This document shows positions 33,830 to 41,625 of a stretch of DNA of 64,000 nucleotides, piece by piece. The DNA lies in the NCBI RefSeq assembly GCF_000382325.1, contig NZ_KB908056.1, positions 397,722 to 461,721 on the forward strand. The letters run 5' to 3'. The translations under genes and the position numbers were made by a program. This DNA is from Woodsholea maritima DSM 17123 (GTDB taxonomy: Bacteria; Pseudomonadota; Alphaproteobacteria; Caulobacterales; Maricaulaceae). Numbering within the stretch: the first letter of the stretch is position 1; each line of letters opens with the position of its first letter. The notes beneath the pieces are model-generated. The model was not told the DNA's origin, ran no database searches, and saw only the letters and a list, made by a program, of their open reading frames with translations.

Positions 33830-34155
33830 GCTGACCCCATTAACTTGACCGGTTCGGTGAACGCGTTTGTTAACTATGTTGTATTATGAGTCGTTTCGCG
33901 TGTTAAGCAAGAATTGAATTTTCCACAGCCTTGCGTTTTGTCACGCAAGATCTTGATTTTAAAAAGCGTATTTGATTATTTCAACAGACCATAAAGTTTT
34001 CCACGCCCTTTTCCACACCTCAAGACGTCGATTGAGGCAAACCCTCGCACCCCAAAGCCCCCTCGCCGCCCCACATCATTGACCCGCGCGCTTAACAGCG
34101 CGAAGACTATGCTTCACACCCCCTCTTTATGCCCAGCCCATCCCATAGGTGCCCT
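33830..34155. promoter_or_regulatory. Intergenic region with three DnaA-box-like motifs
   Basis: This AT-rich region (until about 34020) has TTTTCCACA at 33919-33927 and 34009-34017, both fitting the DnaA box TTWTNCACA, plus TTTTCCACG at 33997-34005, all in the same orientation. Also present are TTAA-N7-TTGA (33903-33917, a CtrA near-match) and a dyad CTTGCGT-TTTGTC-ACGCAAG (33930-33949). It may be a DnaA/CtrA-controlled promoter region; an origin of replication is a weaker possibility because typical oriC neighbours are missing. Confidence 0.35.
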
Positions 34156-35031
34156 ATGCCCCTCAGCTTTACAGCCTCCCCCTTGGACTTTTCTGGACTT
34201 GAGCGCCCCAACACCGACTGGCTAAGGGCGCAGCACGAGCATAAAGACGCGCAGATCGTGCTTTTTCATGGTCTCGATCTCATCGAAGCCCAACCTTCGA
34301 CCCCGATGGTAGCGGCTATACGCTTTATATCTATGGATGATCTCGACAGCTTAGGTCCGATTTACCTGGGTCAGGTAGAGGGCACACCCTGGTTTGCGGC
34401 CAGCCTCGCCCAGGCTCATGGCGAAAAACCCGCCTGGAATTTTCGCGCCGCGACCATGGCCCTACCTCATGATATCGCCGCGATTGCCGGGCGCGCACGG
34501 GCTCTGCTCGCCTGGCATGGCCGACGGCGGTTTTGTTCCAACTGCGGGGGACATAATCACCCCAAAGACGGCGGGCTACGCTTGCAATGTGGTTCCTGCG
34601 AAATGGAGCATTTCCCGCGCATTGACCCTTGCGTCATTATGCTGGTCCATTGTGGTGAGCGCTGCCTTCTGGGCCGCCAAGCCAATTGGCCCGACGGCGC
34701 CTATACGACATTGGCGGGATTTATGGAGCCCGGCGAAACCATTGAAGAGGCCTGCGCGCGTGAGGTGTATGAAGAGAGCAATCAGCGCGTCATCAAGACC
34801 GAATATATCGCGAGCCAGCCTTGGCCCTTTCCCTCTTCCCTTATGATTGGCCTCTTGGCCGAGATCACGCCGGATCAAGAGGTGATTGCGCGCGATGATC
34901 TGGAGGATGCGCGCTGGTTCGATCGCGAATCATTGCGCACGCTCTTGGATGGCCCCTTAAAGGCTATGGCCCCGGATCATTACTCCATTTCCCGTCTTTT
35001 GTTGAAAACCTGGCTTGATCGCGGGGTCTAG
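34156..35031 (+). CDS. nudC: NADH pyrophosphatase NudC
   Basis: NudC hydrolyses NAD(H) and can remove NAD caps from RNA. From ATG 34156 the product is 291 residues (ATG 34129 would add nine). It has an N-terminal NUDIX-like domain, a zinc ribbon (RRFCSNCGGHN and RLQCGSCEMEHFPRID), the Nudix box (GFMEPGETIEEACAREVYEE), and the NudC signature SQPWPFPSSLM. In the Nudix box the Gly after REVYEES is replaced by Asn; the catalytic Glu residues are intact. It appears to be a single-gene unit. Confidence 0.93.
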   Translation: MPLSFTASPLDFSGLERPNTDWLRAQHEHKDAQIVLFHGLDLIEAQPSTPMVAAIRFISMDDLDSLGPIYLGQVEGTPWFAASLAQAHGEKPAWNFRAATMALPHDIAAIAGRARALLAWHGRRRFCSNCGGHNHPKDGGLRLQCGSCEMEHFPRIDPCVIMLVHCGERCLLGRQANWPDGAYTTLAGFMEPGETIEEACAREVYEESNQRVIKTEYIASQPWPFPSSLMIGLLAEITPDQEVIARDDLEDARWFDRESLRTLLDGPLKAMAPDHYSISRLLLKTWLDRGV

Positions 35032-35167
35032 CCCGCGACCTCTCGCCGCATACGCACGTGCTTACGGCAATATAAAGTCTTTGGCAGCGTCAATGTGTTG
35101 CGTCATGGGCCAGCCCGTGCCAAACACAAGCCCAATTTTGTCATGATCGAGCAGAGAGAGGACGTCG

Positions 35168-35917
35168 ATGGGCGATCTTTTCTGGAATAAAGTCGCTGGA
35201 GCCATTTTGGCTCTGTTATTGGTTATTATGGGCATCCGCACCTTTGGTGATGCGATGTTCCACGTCGAAGACCCAGAAGACGTCGGTTATCCGGTGGATC
35301 TGTCGGCCATGGCCTCATCCGGTGGTGAAGCCGAAGAGGATGCAGGCCCTGTAGACTACGGTCTATTGCTAGCTTCTGCCGATGTCGGTGCCGGTGAGCG
35401 CGTTGCGCGCCGTTGCGCCAGCTGCCACACCTTTGAACAAGGGGGCGCGGATATGACCGGGCCGCATTTGTGGGGTGTGGTTGGGCGTGAGATCGCCTCT
35501 GCCTCTGGCTTTAATTACTCAGATGCTTTGAAGGGCCTTCAAGCTGAGCACGGCCAATGGTTGTGGGCATCTTTGGATGGCTTCTTAGAAAGCCCACGTC
35601 GTTATGCGCCGGGCACCGCGATGAGCTTTGCCGGTCTGCGCGATCAACAAGATCGTATCAATTTGATCGCCTATCTACGCACTTTATCTGACTCTCCAGT
35701 GGCTCTGCCGGCGGCTCTGCCTTCTGAGCCCAATGTCGAAGCCACCGAGATGGCCGACGCGGCCGGTGAAATGGTCGAAAATGCTGGCGAAGCCGTTGAA
35801 GCTGCTGCTCAAGACGCAGGTGAAGCGGTAAGCGAAGGTGCAGAGCATGTCGCGCAAGAGGCCAGTGAAGCGGCTGAAGACGCGAGCGGCGCGCATCAAG
35901 AAGAAGGCGGTCACTAA
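35168..35917 (+). CDS. Membrane-anchored cytochrome c with acidic C-terminal tail
   Basis: This 249-residue cytochrome has an uncleaved N-terminal anchor (WNKVAGAILALLLVIMGIRT), a short linker, and a class I cytochrome c domain (about 70-180). The haem site is Cys83-Ala-Ser-Cys86-His87, with GPHLWGVVGREIAS and a Met ligand in GTAMSFAGL. This is the CycM/cytochrome c552 type that carries electrons between the bc1 complex and oxidases. Unusually, about 60 residues follow that are almost only Ala, Glu, Asp, Gly and Val in a repeating helical pattern (NAGEAVEAAAQDAGEAVSEG). Its role is unknown. A bidirectional terminator follows. Confidence 0.92.
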   Translation: MGDLFWNKVAGAILALLLVIMGIRTFGDAMFHVEDPEDVGYPVDLSAMASSGGEAEEDAGPVDYGLLLASADVGAGERVARRCASCHTFEQGGADMTGPHLWGVVGREIASASGFNYSDALKGLQAEHGQWLWASLDGFLESPRRYAPGTAMSFAGLRDQQDRINLIAYLRTLSDSPVALPAALPSEPNVEATEMADAAGEMVENAGEAVEAAAQDAGEAVSEGAEHVAQEASEAAEDASGAHQEEGGH

Positions 35918-35940
35918 GACCCCTCTCTTCAAATCCAAAT

Positions 35941-35972
35941 AAAAAAGGCGGTGAGAAATCACCGCCTTTTTT
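35941..35972. terminator. Bidirectional terminator
   Basis: A perfect 14-pair stem, AAAAAAGGCGGTGA (35941-35954) with its complement (35959-35972) around GAAA, lies between the convergent cytochrome c and NlpC/P60 genes. T runs are present on both strands. Confidence 0.95.
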
Positions 35973-35990
35973 ATTGTCCCGGTTTCAGAC

Positions 35991-36761
35991 TTAAAGCCGA
36001 ATGATGCTGCGAATCGGCGCGTGTTTAAAGGCAATGCGCTTGGCAGCCAGGCTGATCGGCTCGATCACACAAGCCATGTGATGGGCATTGGCATGTAGGA
36101 AGCGGGTTTCATCAACCATCACCCCAACATGACCCGGCCAAAACACAACATCGCCGCGTTGCAGCCCAGAAAGATCCTCGTTGATGGCGAGGGTCTCGCC
36201 GCGTTCGCGCATCCAGGCTTCTTGATCGCCACTATCGCGCGGTGCACGCAGCCCCGCAGCCTCCAGCGCGGTCTGGATCAGGCCCGAACAATCCAGCCCA
36301 ATGCTTTCACGCCCGCCCCACTGATAAGGCGCGCCTTGAAACTGTTCGGCTACGGCGACCCAATCGGCCTCCCATTCACCCAAAGCGGCTAAGTGAGGGG
36401 TAAAGACCCAGCCCAGTCGAGGCACTTGCGTAAACCGATCCTGGCGCACACCGGCTGCAATCTTGGCATTCATCGACAACACACCAAGGGTCGCGGTTTT
36501 CAGATTGGGCTCTGGAAAGACATAAGTGCGTAACGCCCGCACCCGGTGCGTGGGGATCAAGACCGGTTCGGCCAGATCGGATCGTTTGACCCAGCCCTGA
36601 TAGCCATCACGGATGGCGCGGGCATAGACCCAGCCCGCCGCCTCACGCTCAAACGTCACGACCTCACCATGTAACAGCTGGCTGGCCAGCTCACTCTCAT
36701 CACTGGGGCCTTGGCGTTGCGCGCTAATGGGGGTGATGACCTGGAACTGGGTCTCAGACAT
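35991..36761 (-). CDS. NlpC/P60 peptidase with SH3 domain (YkfC-like)
   Basis: A 256-residue C40 cysteine peptidase without a signal peptide. An SH3b-like region comes first (ELASQLLHGEVVTFEREAAG, WVKRSDLAEPV), then the catalytic domain: GAPYQWGGRESIGLDCSGLI (catalytic Cys), RGDVVFWPGHVGVMVDETRF (His), and HANAHHM. Cytoplasmic SH3b-NlpC proteins such as YkfC cut gamma-D-Glu bonds in murein peptides. The gene is directly followed upstream by leucyl aminopeptidase (gap of three bases to its stop), so a murein-peptide recycling pair is plausible. Confidence 0.88.
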   Translation of the reverse strand: MSETQFQVITPISAQRQGPSDESELASQLLHGEVVTFEREAAGWVYARAIRDGYQGWVKRSDLAEPVLIPTHRVRALRTYVFPEPNLKTATLGVLSMNAKIAAGVRQDRFTQVPRLGWVFTPHLAALGEWEADWVAVAEQFQGAPYQWGGRESIGLDCSGLIQTALEAAGLRAPRDSGDQEAWMRERGETLAINEDLSGLQRGDVVFWPGHVGVMVDETRFLHANAHHMACVIEPISLAAKRIAFKHAPIRSIIRL

Positions 36762-36764
36762 GGG

Positions 36765-38129
36765 TTAAGCCTTCACATACTGGGTTTTCAGCCAATGATA
36801 GAGCGCGCGCGATAATTGCGCATTACCGCCCTTGGGATGACCCGGGCGATCCTTAGGGGTCCAGGCGAAAATATCACCATGAACCCAGCGCCTTGTCTTC
36901 ACAAAACGTCGCAGGTACAGACCGGCAAGGATCGAGCCCCCCAGCGGCCCCTCACCCATATTGGAAAGATCAGAGATGGCCCCCTCCAGCTGCGCATCAT
37001 AGCCATCCCACAAGGGTAGACGCCAGGCCGGGTCTTCAACCGCCTGGGCCGCCTTCGCGATCCCGTCGGCAAATTCCTCGTCATCAGTATAGAAGGGAGA
37101 CACCTCTGGCCCCATGGCGATCCGCGCCGCGCCGGTCAGGGTGGCAAGATCAATGAGCATATCCGGTTCATCCTCGCCCGCACGCACCAAGGCATCACAC
37201 AGCACCAAACGCCCTTCGGCATCGGTATTATCAACTTCAATGGTCAAGCCATTACGCGCGGTCAAAATATCGCCCGGACGAAAAGCATTGCCGGAGATGG
37301 CATTCTCTACCGCCGGGATCAGAACATGTAACCGCACCGGCAAGTTCGCATCCATAATCATCAAGGCCAGGCCCAGAATATTCGCCGCCCCGCCCATATC
37401 TTTCTTCATATTGCGCATGCCCTCGGCAGGCTTAATATCCAAGCCTCCGCTATCAAAGCACACACCCTTACCCACCAAGGCCAAACGCGGATGGCTGGGA
37501 TCGCCCCACTCCAGCTCGATCAGGCGCGGCGCATCCTCCGCGGCGCGTCCCACGGCATGAATGACAGGGAAGTTTTCAACCAGCAGGTCTTCACCCTCGG
37601 TAACATGCACGCCAGCGCCAAAGCGCGCGGCCAGGGCGCGCGCAGCCGCTTCCAGATCGCTGGGCAGCATATCGCCCGCGGGCGTATTGACCAGATCGCG
37701 GGTCAAAGTCACGCCATCGACCACGCGGGCGACTTCAGCCAAATCCGCGCCTTCTAAAGCGACCAATTGCGCTGGCGCACGGCTCGCATCTTTGTAGGCG
37801 TTAAACTGATAGGCCCCCAGTCCCCAGGCCGTCATGGCCAGCGTCGGATCAAAGCTTTCAGGCAGGTTTTCAACGCGCCACACCCCTTCAGGTAGGCTCA
37901 AAGGCGCTTTACCCAAGGTGAAAACGCTTTTACCCGCACCCAGGCCCAGCACTGCGCCCGCTTCGGGTAGAATAACAATCTCACCAGATTTGGCCTTAAA
38001 CCCAACCCGCCCCAGATATTGAATATCGCGCGCGCTTAAACCCGATCGCGCCGCATCTTGCCATTGCGCTTGGGTAAGAACGATCAGGCGCTCTCCAGCG
38101 GTGTCAGGCGATACGAACAGGTCTTGCAT
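36765..38129 (-). CDS. M17 leucyl aminopeptidase family protein
   Basis: M17 enzymes remove N-terminal residues from peptides using two metal ions. ATG 38129 is chosen because GGAGAAG precedes it; the frame could start at 38171. The product is about 454 residues. The metal-binding and active sites are clear: LALVGKGVCFDSGGLDIKPA, MKKDMGGAANILGLAL, and the signature NTDAEGRLVLCDALV. The N-terminal macro-like domain is shorter than in PepA, as in the PepB/YtjP-type proteins of alphaproteobacteria. It is co-transcribed with the NlpC/P60 gene downstream. Confidence 0.93.
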   Translation of the reverse strand: MQDLFVSPDTAGERLIVLTQAQWQDAARSGLSARDIQYLGRVGFKAKSGEIVILPEAGAVLGLGAGKSVFTLGKAPLSLPEGVWRVENLPESFDPTLAMTAWGLGAYQFNAYKDASRAPAQLVALEGADLAEVARVVDGVTLTRDLVNTPAGDMLPSDLEAAARALAARFGAGVHVTEGEDLLVENFPVIHAVGRAAEDAPRLIELEWGDPSHPRLALVGKGVCFDSGGLDIKPAEGMRNMKKDMGGAANILGLALMIMDANLPVRLHVLIPAVENAISGNAFRPGDILTARNGLTIEVDNTDAEGRLVLCDALVRAGEDEPDMLIDLATLTGAARIAMGPEVSPFYTDDEEFADGIAKAAQAVEDPAWRLPLWDGYDAQLEGAISDLSNMGEGPLGGSILAGLYLRRFVKTRRWVHGDIFAWTPKDRPGHPKGGNAQLSRALYHWLKTQYVKA

Positions 38130-38181
38130 GATGTCTTCTCCGGCTAGCGACAAAAGGGCAGGTGCGATCAAAGGATCAGCG

Positions 38182-38196
38182 TTAACACATCCTTGA
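38182..38196. promoter_or_regulatory. CtrA near-match upstream of tadD
   Basis: TTAA (38182-38185), seven bases, TTGA (38193-38196): seven of eight consensus bases, 46 bp before the tadD start. Pilus genes are CtrA-controlled in Caulobacter, which favours function, but near-matches of this quality also arise by chance several times in a window of this size. Confidence 0.3.
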
Positions 38197-38241
38197 CCGA
38201 CTAAGGCAAATGTAAGCAGTCACAGCATAAAGAGGTAGGAT

Positions 38242-39072
38242 ATGCGTGTGCTTTTGTCTGCCCTGGGATTGAGCTGTCTTACAGCGCTCGCCGGGTGTGC
38301 CACCAGTCAAAGCGCGCAAGGTTTAGCGCGCTCGGTTGAAGAGGACGCCCTCGCCGATGAGGTGCTGGGGCAAAACATTGCGCCCTCTACCGCCAGCGAA
38401 CGCGCGGCCATTGAAAACCAAGACCTGCTGACCCAGGCCGCCTTCTGGGCCGAAGCCTATGAGTTGAACCCGGCCGATCTGGAAGCGGCCACCAAGCTCT
38501 CCACCGTACTGCGCAAGATCGGCGGCACCCAGCGTGCCGCAGAAGTTTCGCGTCAGGCCTTGGCGCTTTATCCTGACAATATCGAGCTTCAAGCCAATTA
38601 TGGCCTAGCCCTCGTTCAATTGGGCCAGGCCCAATCCGCGATTGAGCCCTTAAGCCGTGCCGCGCAAAGCGATCCCACTAATTGGAAAGTCATCAATGGC
38701 TTGGGCATTGCCTTAGAGCAGACCGGGCGCAGCGATGGCGCGCGGGTGCGCTTTCAAGAAGCGGTTGTCGTCTCTGGGGGGGAGCCCTCGGTCATGGCCA
38801 ATCTGGGGCTTTCCTATGCCCTGGATGGCGATCTGGATCAGGCCGAAGACTATCTGCGCCGCGCGCTGAGCCATGAACGCGCCGGGCCGGAAGTGCGTCA
38901 AAACCTTGCGCTGGTGCTGGCCCTGCAGGGGCGTTTTGATGAAGCTGAACGCTTTGCCCTGATCGACAGCACACCGACCATGGTTGAGGGGAATATGGCC
39001 TATGTCCGCGCCCTCATGTCCAATCCGCGACGCTGGGATGCCCTGCGCCAAGATACTGGCCCGCAAGGCTAA
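38242..39072 (+). CDS. tadD: Flp pilus assembly lipoprotein TadD
   Basis: This 276-residue lipoprotein (signal ending LTALAGC, Cys19) consists of TPR repeats from about residue 60: FWAEAYELNPADLEAATKLS, ALALYPDNIELQANYGLALV, AAQSDPTNWKVINGLGIALE, VMANLGLSYALDGDLDQAED. TadD acts in Flp/Tad pilus biogenesis, helping the secretin in the outer membrane. It is transcribed towards the end of the main cpa/tad operon from its own promoter, with a CtrA near-match upstream. Confidence 0.88.
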   Translation: MRVLLSALGLSCLTALAGCATSQSAQGLARSVEEDALADEVLGQNIAPSTASERAAIENQDLLTQAAFWAEAYELNPADLEAATKLSTVLRKIGGTQRAAEVSRQALALYPDNIELQANYGLALVQLGQAQSAIEPLSRAAQSDPTNWKVINGLGIALEQTGRSDGARVRFQEAVVVSGGEPSVMANLGLSYALDGDLDQAEDYLRRALSHERAGPEVRQNLALVLALQGRFDEAERFALIDSTPTMVEGNMAYVRALMSNPRRWDALRQDTGPQG

Positions 39073-39080
39073 GGCTTACG

Positions 39081-39584
39081 CTAAAACTCATCCCCATGGG
39101 CGCCCGGTGCAATGGCTTTGGGCGGCGGGGCGATTTGCGTCTCTTCCCCCTTCTTCAAAGGGAAGCGAGATTTCAGCGCATTACAGACCAGAGTGTGGTC
39201 AAAGCGGAAGTTTTCTGTCAGTTCGCGTATCTCTGTCGAGGGGCGACCATTTTTCGCATTTTCGATGGCGCGATAACGCGCAAACAGGCGCAGATACCCC
39301 TTATCATCGCGCGTCAAACTGGTTTCATCCAAGCGCTTACAAAACTCAAGAAGCTTGCTGAAGCCCTTATTGCGCTTGTCATCGGCGAATTCAACCAGGG
39401 ACCAGACAAGGGTCACCTTCCAGCCGATATCAGCAAAATCAACACGCTTGGGCACGGCGGCCAGCTCCGCACGCGCACGTGCGACATCCTCCTCGCGCAG
39501 GGCCAGCAAAGCATTCTCCGCAGCCGTGTCCGCGAGCTTATTCGCTTCACGCCGCTTTTCTGCAGATTTTTGACCCCCAAACAC
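39081..39584 (-). CDS. Unknown protein at the end of the tad operon
   Basis: A 167-residue protein I do not recognise. It starts at GTG 39584 with AAAGGGG upstream. The N-terminus is a charged helix (KRREANKLADTAAENALLAL, REEDVARARAELAAV), then WKVTLVWSLVEFADDKRNKG, FSKLLEFCKRLDETSLTRDD and RLFARYRAIENAKNGRPSTE; the tail is Pro-rich. It is probably soluble and helical. Being 54 bp behind tadC in the same direction, it may be co-transcribed with the pilus genes, but a pilus role is only a guess. Confidence 0.75.
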   Translation of the reverse strand: MFGGQKSAEKRREANKLADTAAENALLALREEDVARARAELAAVPKRVDFADIGWKVTLVWSLVEFADDKRNKGFSKLLEFCKRLDETSLTRDDKGYLRLFARYRAIENAKNGRPSTEIRELTENFRFDHTLVCNALKSRFPLKKGEETQIAPPPKAIAPGAHGDEF

Positions 39585-39637
39585 GCGAACCCCTTTCGCC
39601 GCTAATGTGGAATAGCCATAGCGCGTATTGGCTTATG

Positions 39638-40624
39638 TCACAAACCCGGAAACGTCAGAATGGCAGGACCCAAGATCACGACGAAGATTACAGGCAGGAA
39701 AAACAAGATCATAGGTACTGTCAGCTGAGCAGGCAGCGCGGCGGCTTTTTTCTCGGCCTGGGCCATGCGCATATCGCGGTTTTCCTTGGCCATCACCCGC
39801 AAGGCTTGGCCCATCGGCGTACCATAACGCTCTGCCTGAATGAGGGCCGTCGCCACAGATTTCACACCGGGGTGATTAGTGCGCCGGGCGAGATTATCAT
39901 AGGCCTGACGACGATCTTGAAGATACGACAGCTCTGCCGTGGTTTGAGATAATTCTTCTGCCAGTTCAATCGAGTTCGAGCCAATCTCACCGGAGACTTT
40001 TTGAAACGCCGCCTCAATCGACATCCCGGCTTCCACACAGATCAACAAAAGATCCAGGGCATCAGGAAAGGCGCGCATGATAGAATCTCGGCGCTTTTGC
40101 GCAGCGTTCGAAAGATAGATATTCGGCGCATAATAGCCGCAAATCCCAATGCCGACGATCAAGGACCAGCGGGTAATGCCGGGCAAGCCGAAGTCATTGA
40201 TAAAGCTCAAATAAAGCCCAGATCCGATCCATAATATGAAAGGGCTCGCCAGACGAAAAAAGTAAAAAGTGAAGATCGGGCCCTGGCCGCGCAAACCCGC
40301 CTGAACCAACTTGTCCTTCAGATCGGGATCTTCCAGCAGCTTTTGCAGGTTCAGCTTTTCCACCACATTGCGATAGAGCCCCTTACCCTGATCCCCGCGC
40401 AGGCGCTGATTTTGCGGTTTATGGGCATTATCAATGGCTTCACGCGACTTACGGCGCAGCTCTTCGCGGCGTACATGCACGGCCTTGATGCGTTTATCCA
40501 ACGAATCCCCGCCCATTAAAGGCTTGGTCAGGGTCAAAATCGTGGCAAAGACCAAAACGGCCGCGATCAGCGCAAACAAAGTGCCTGGATTGGTGATGAA
40601 CTCGGCAAATTCAGTATAGCCCAT
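39638..40624 (-). CDS. tadC: Tad pilus platform protein TadC
   Basis: This 328-residue inner-membrane T2SSF-domain protein is half of the pilus platform with TadB. It has an N-terminal helix (TLFALIAAVLVFATILTLTK), a cytoplasmic region, and the T2SSF domain: FPDALDLLLICVEAGMSIEA, AFQKVSGEIGSNSIELAEEL, TALIQAERYGTPMGQALRVM, and a last membrane helix (FFLPVIFVVILGPAILTF). It follows tadB by nine bases. Confidence 0.95.
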   Translation of the reverse strand: MGYTEFAEFITNPGTLFALIAAVLVFATILTLTKPLMGGDSLDKRIKAVHVRREELRRKSREAIDNAHKPQNQRLRGDQGKGLYRNVVEKLNLQKLLEDPDLKDKLVQAGLRGQGPIFTFYFFRLASPFILWIGSGLYLSFINDFGLPGITRWSLIVGIGICGYYAPNIYLSNAAQKRRDSIMRAFPDALDLLLICVEAGMSIEAAFQKVSGEIGSNSIELAEELSQTTAELSYLQDRRQAYDNLARRTNHPGVKSVATALIQAERYGTPMGQALRVMAKENRDMRMAQAEKKAAALPAQLTVPMILFFLPVIFVVILGPAILTFPGL

Positions 40625-40633
40625 AGCCCAGCC

Positions 40634-41623
40634 CTACATCTTGAAATTGATCATGCCGCGCATGACCAAAATACCAATGCCCATCCATACCACCCCGCCA
40701 ATCAACAGGAATTGTCCCTTGGGCTGGGTGAACAGGACATCGGTATAACCCGGTGAGACCAGGGAGATAATCACCAACAAGAGCGGCGGCAGCGCACCGA
40801 TAATCCCGGCTGAAGCCTTGGCTTCGCTGGATAGGGCCCCGATCTTCTCGCGCATCATCTTACGCGAGCGCAACACAATCGCCAGATTGCCCAAGGCTTC
40901 GGCCAGATTGCCCCCGGTCTTTTGTTGGATGGTCAATACGATGGAGAAGAAATTAAGTTCGGGCAGCGGCATGCGCTCGGTCATCCGGCGTAGCCCCTCG
41001 TCCACCGGTACGCCCACGGCGATCCCCTCGATCAGCTCTTGAAATTCGCTCTTGATGGGTTCAGGCGTATCGGCAGCAATGATCTTCAAGCATTCATGCA
41101 GCGGCAGGCCGGACTTGATCCCGCGCACGATAATCTCCAGCGCATCGGCGAAATTCTCGGTGAATTTCTTTTGCCGCTTGGCCGTGATCATGCCCAAAAT
41201 CCAGCGAGGTAGGCCCAGACCGGCAGATACACTCAAACCCGCAGCGATCAAGATATGCTGGCCCAGCACCAAAATCGTCACAAAGACAATCGCGCCAATA
41301 ACCCCAGAGCCAATCCAAAATTGCTGGGGCGTGAAGGTCATCCCGGCTTGCTCAATTCGCGCTTTCAAGCTGACTTTACGCTTGCGGGCCAGCTTTTGAC
41401 GCTCTTCGATGTCCTTAATCGAATCCTGGATCTGCTTTTTCTTCTGCGCGGCCATATCCAGCGCGGCGGTATGGCGCCGGCCCCGATGGAGGGGCGCGCC
41501 CACGGCCTGGGTCACACGCTCAGTTTGGCGCTTATTACCGCTAGGAATAAGGGCAAAGCCAACGCCCGCAATGGCGATAAAGACCGCAACGGCCGCAAAG
41601 ATGAAGGCAAGATCGGAGCTCAT
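40634..41623 (-). CDS. tadB: Tad pilus platform protein TadB
   Basis: This 329-residue inner-membrane protein has a T2SSF domain (FADALEIIVRGIKSGLPLHE, CLKIIAADTPEPIKSEFQEL, FSIVLTIQQKTGGNLAEALG) and membrane helices at both ends (FAAVAVFIAIAGVGFALIPS; LIGGVVWMGIGILVMRGM). With TadC it forms the base on which the CpaF ATPase acts. It begins two bases after the cpaF stop. Confidence 0.95.
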   Translation of the reverse strand: MSSDLAFIFAAVAVFIAIAGVGFALIPSGNKRQTERVTQAVGAPLHRGRRHTAALDMAAQKKKQIQDSIKDIEERQKLARKRKVSLKARIEQAGMTFTPQQFWIGSGVIGAIVFVTILVLGQHILIAAGLSVSAGLGLPRWILGMITAKRQKKFTENFADALEIIVRGIKSGLPLHECLKIIAADTPEPIKSEFQELIEGIAVGVPVDEGLRRMTERMPLPELNFFSIVLTIQQKTGGNLAEALGNLAIVLRSRKMMREKIGALSSEAKASAGIIGALPPLLLVIISLVSPGYTDVLFTQPKGQFLLIGGVVWMGIGILVMRGMINFKM

Positions 41624-41625
41624 CT

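Noticed and set aside
33900-34030. Replication origin oriC
   Set aside because: Only three DnaA-like boxes in a modest AT-rich stretch and no typical neighbours such as hemE or dnaA; kept only as a hypothesis.
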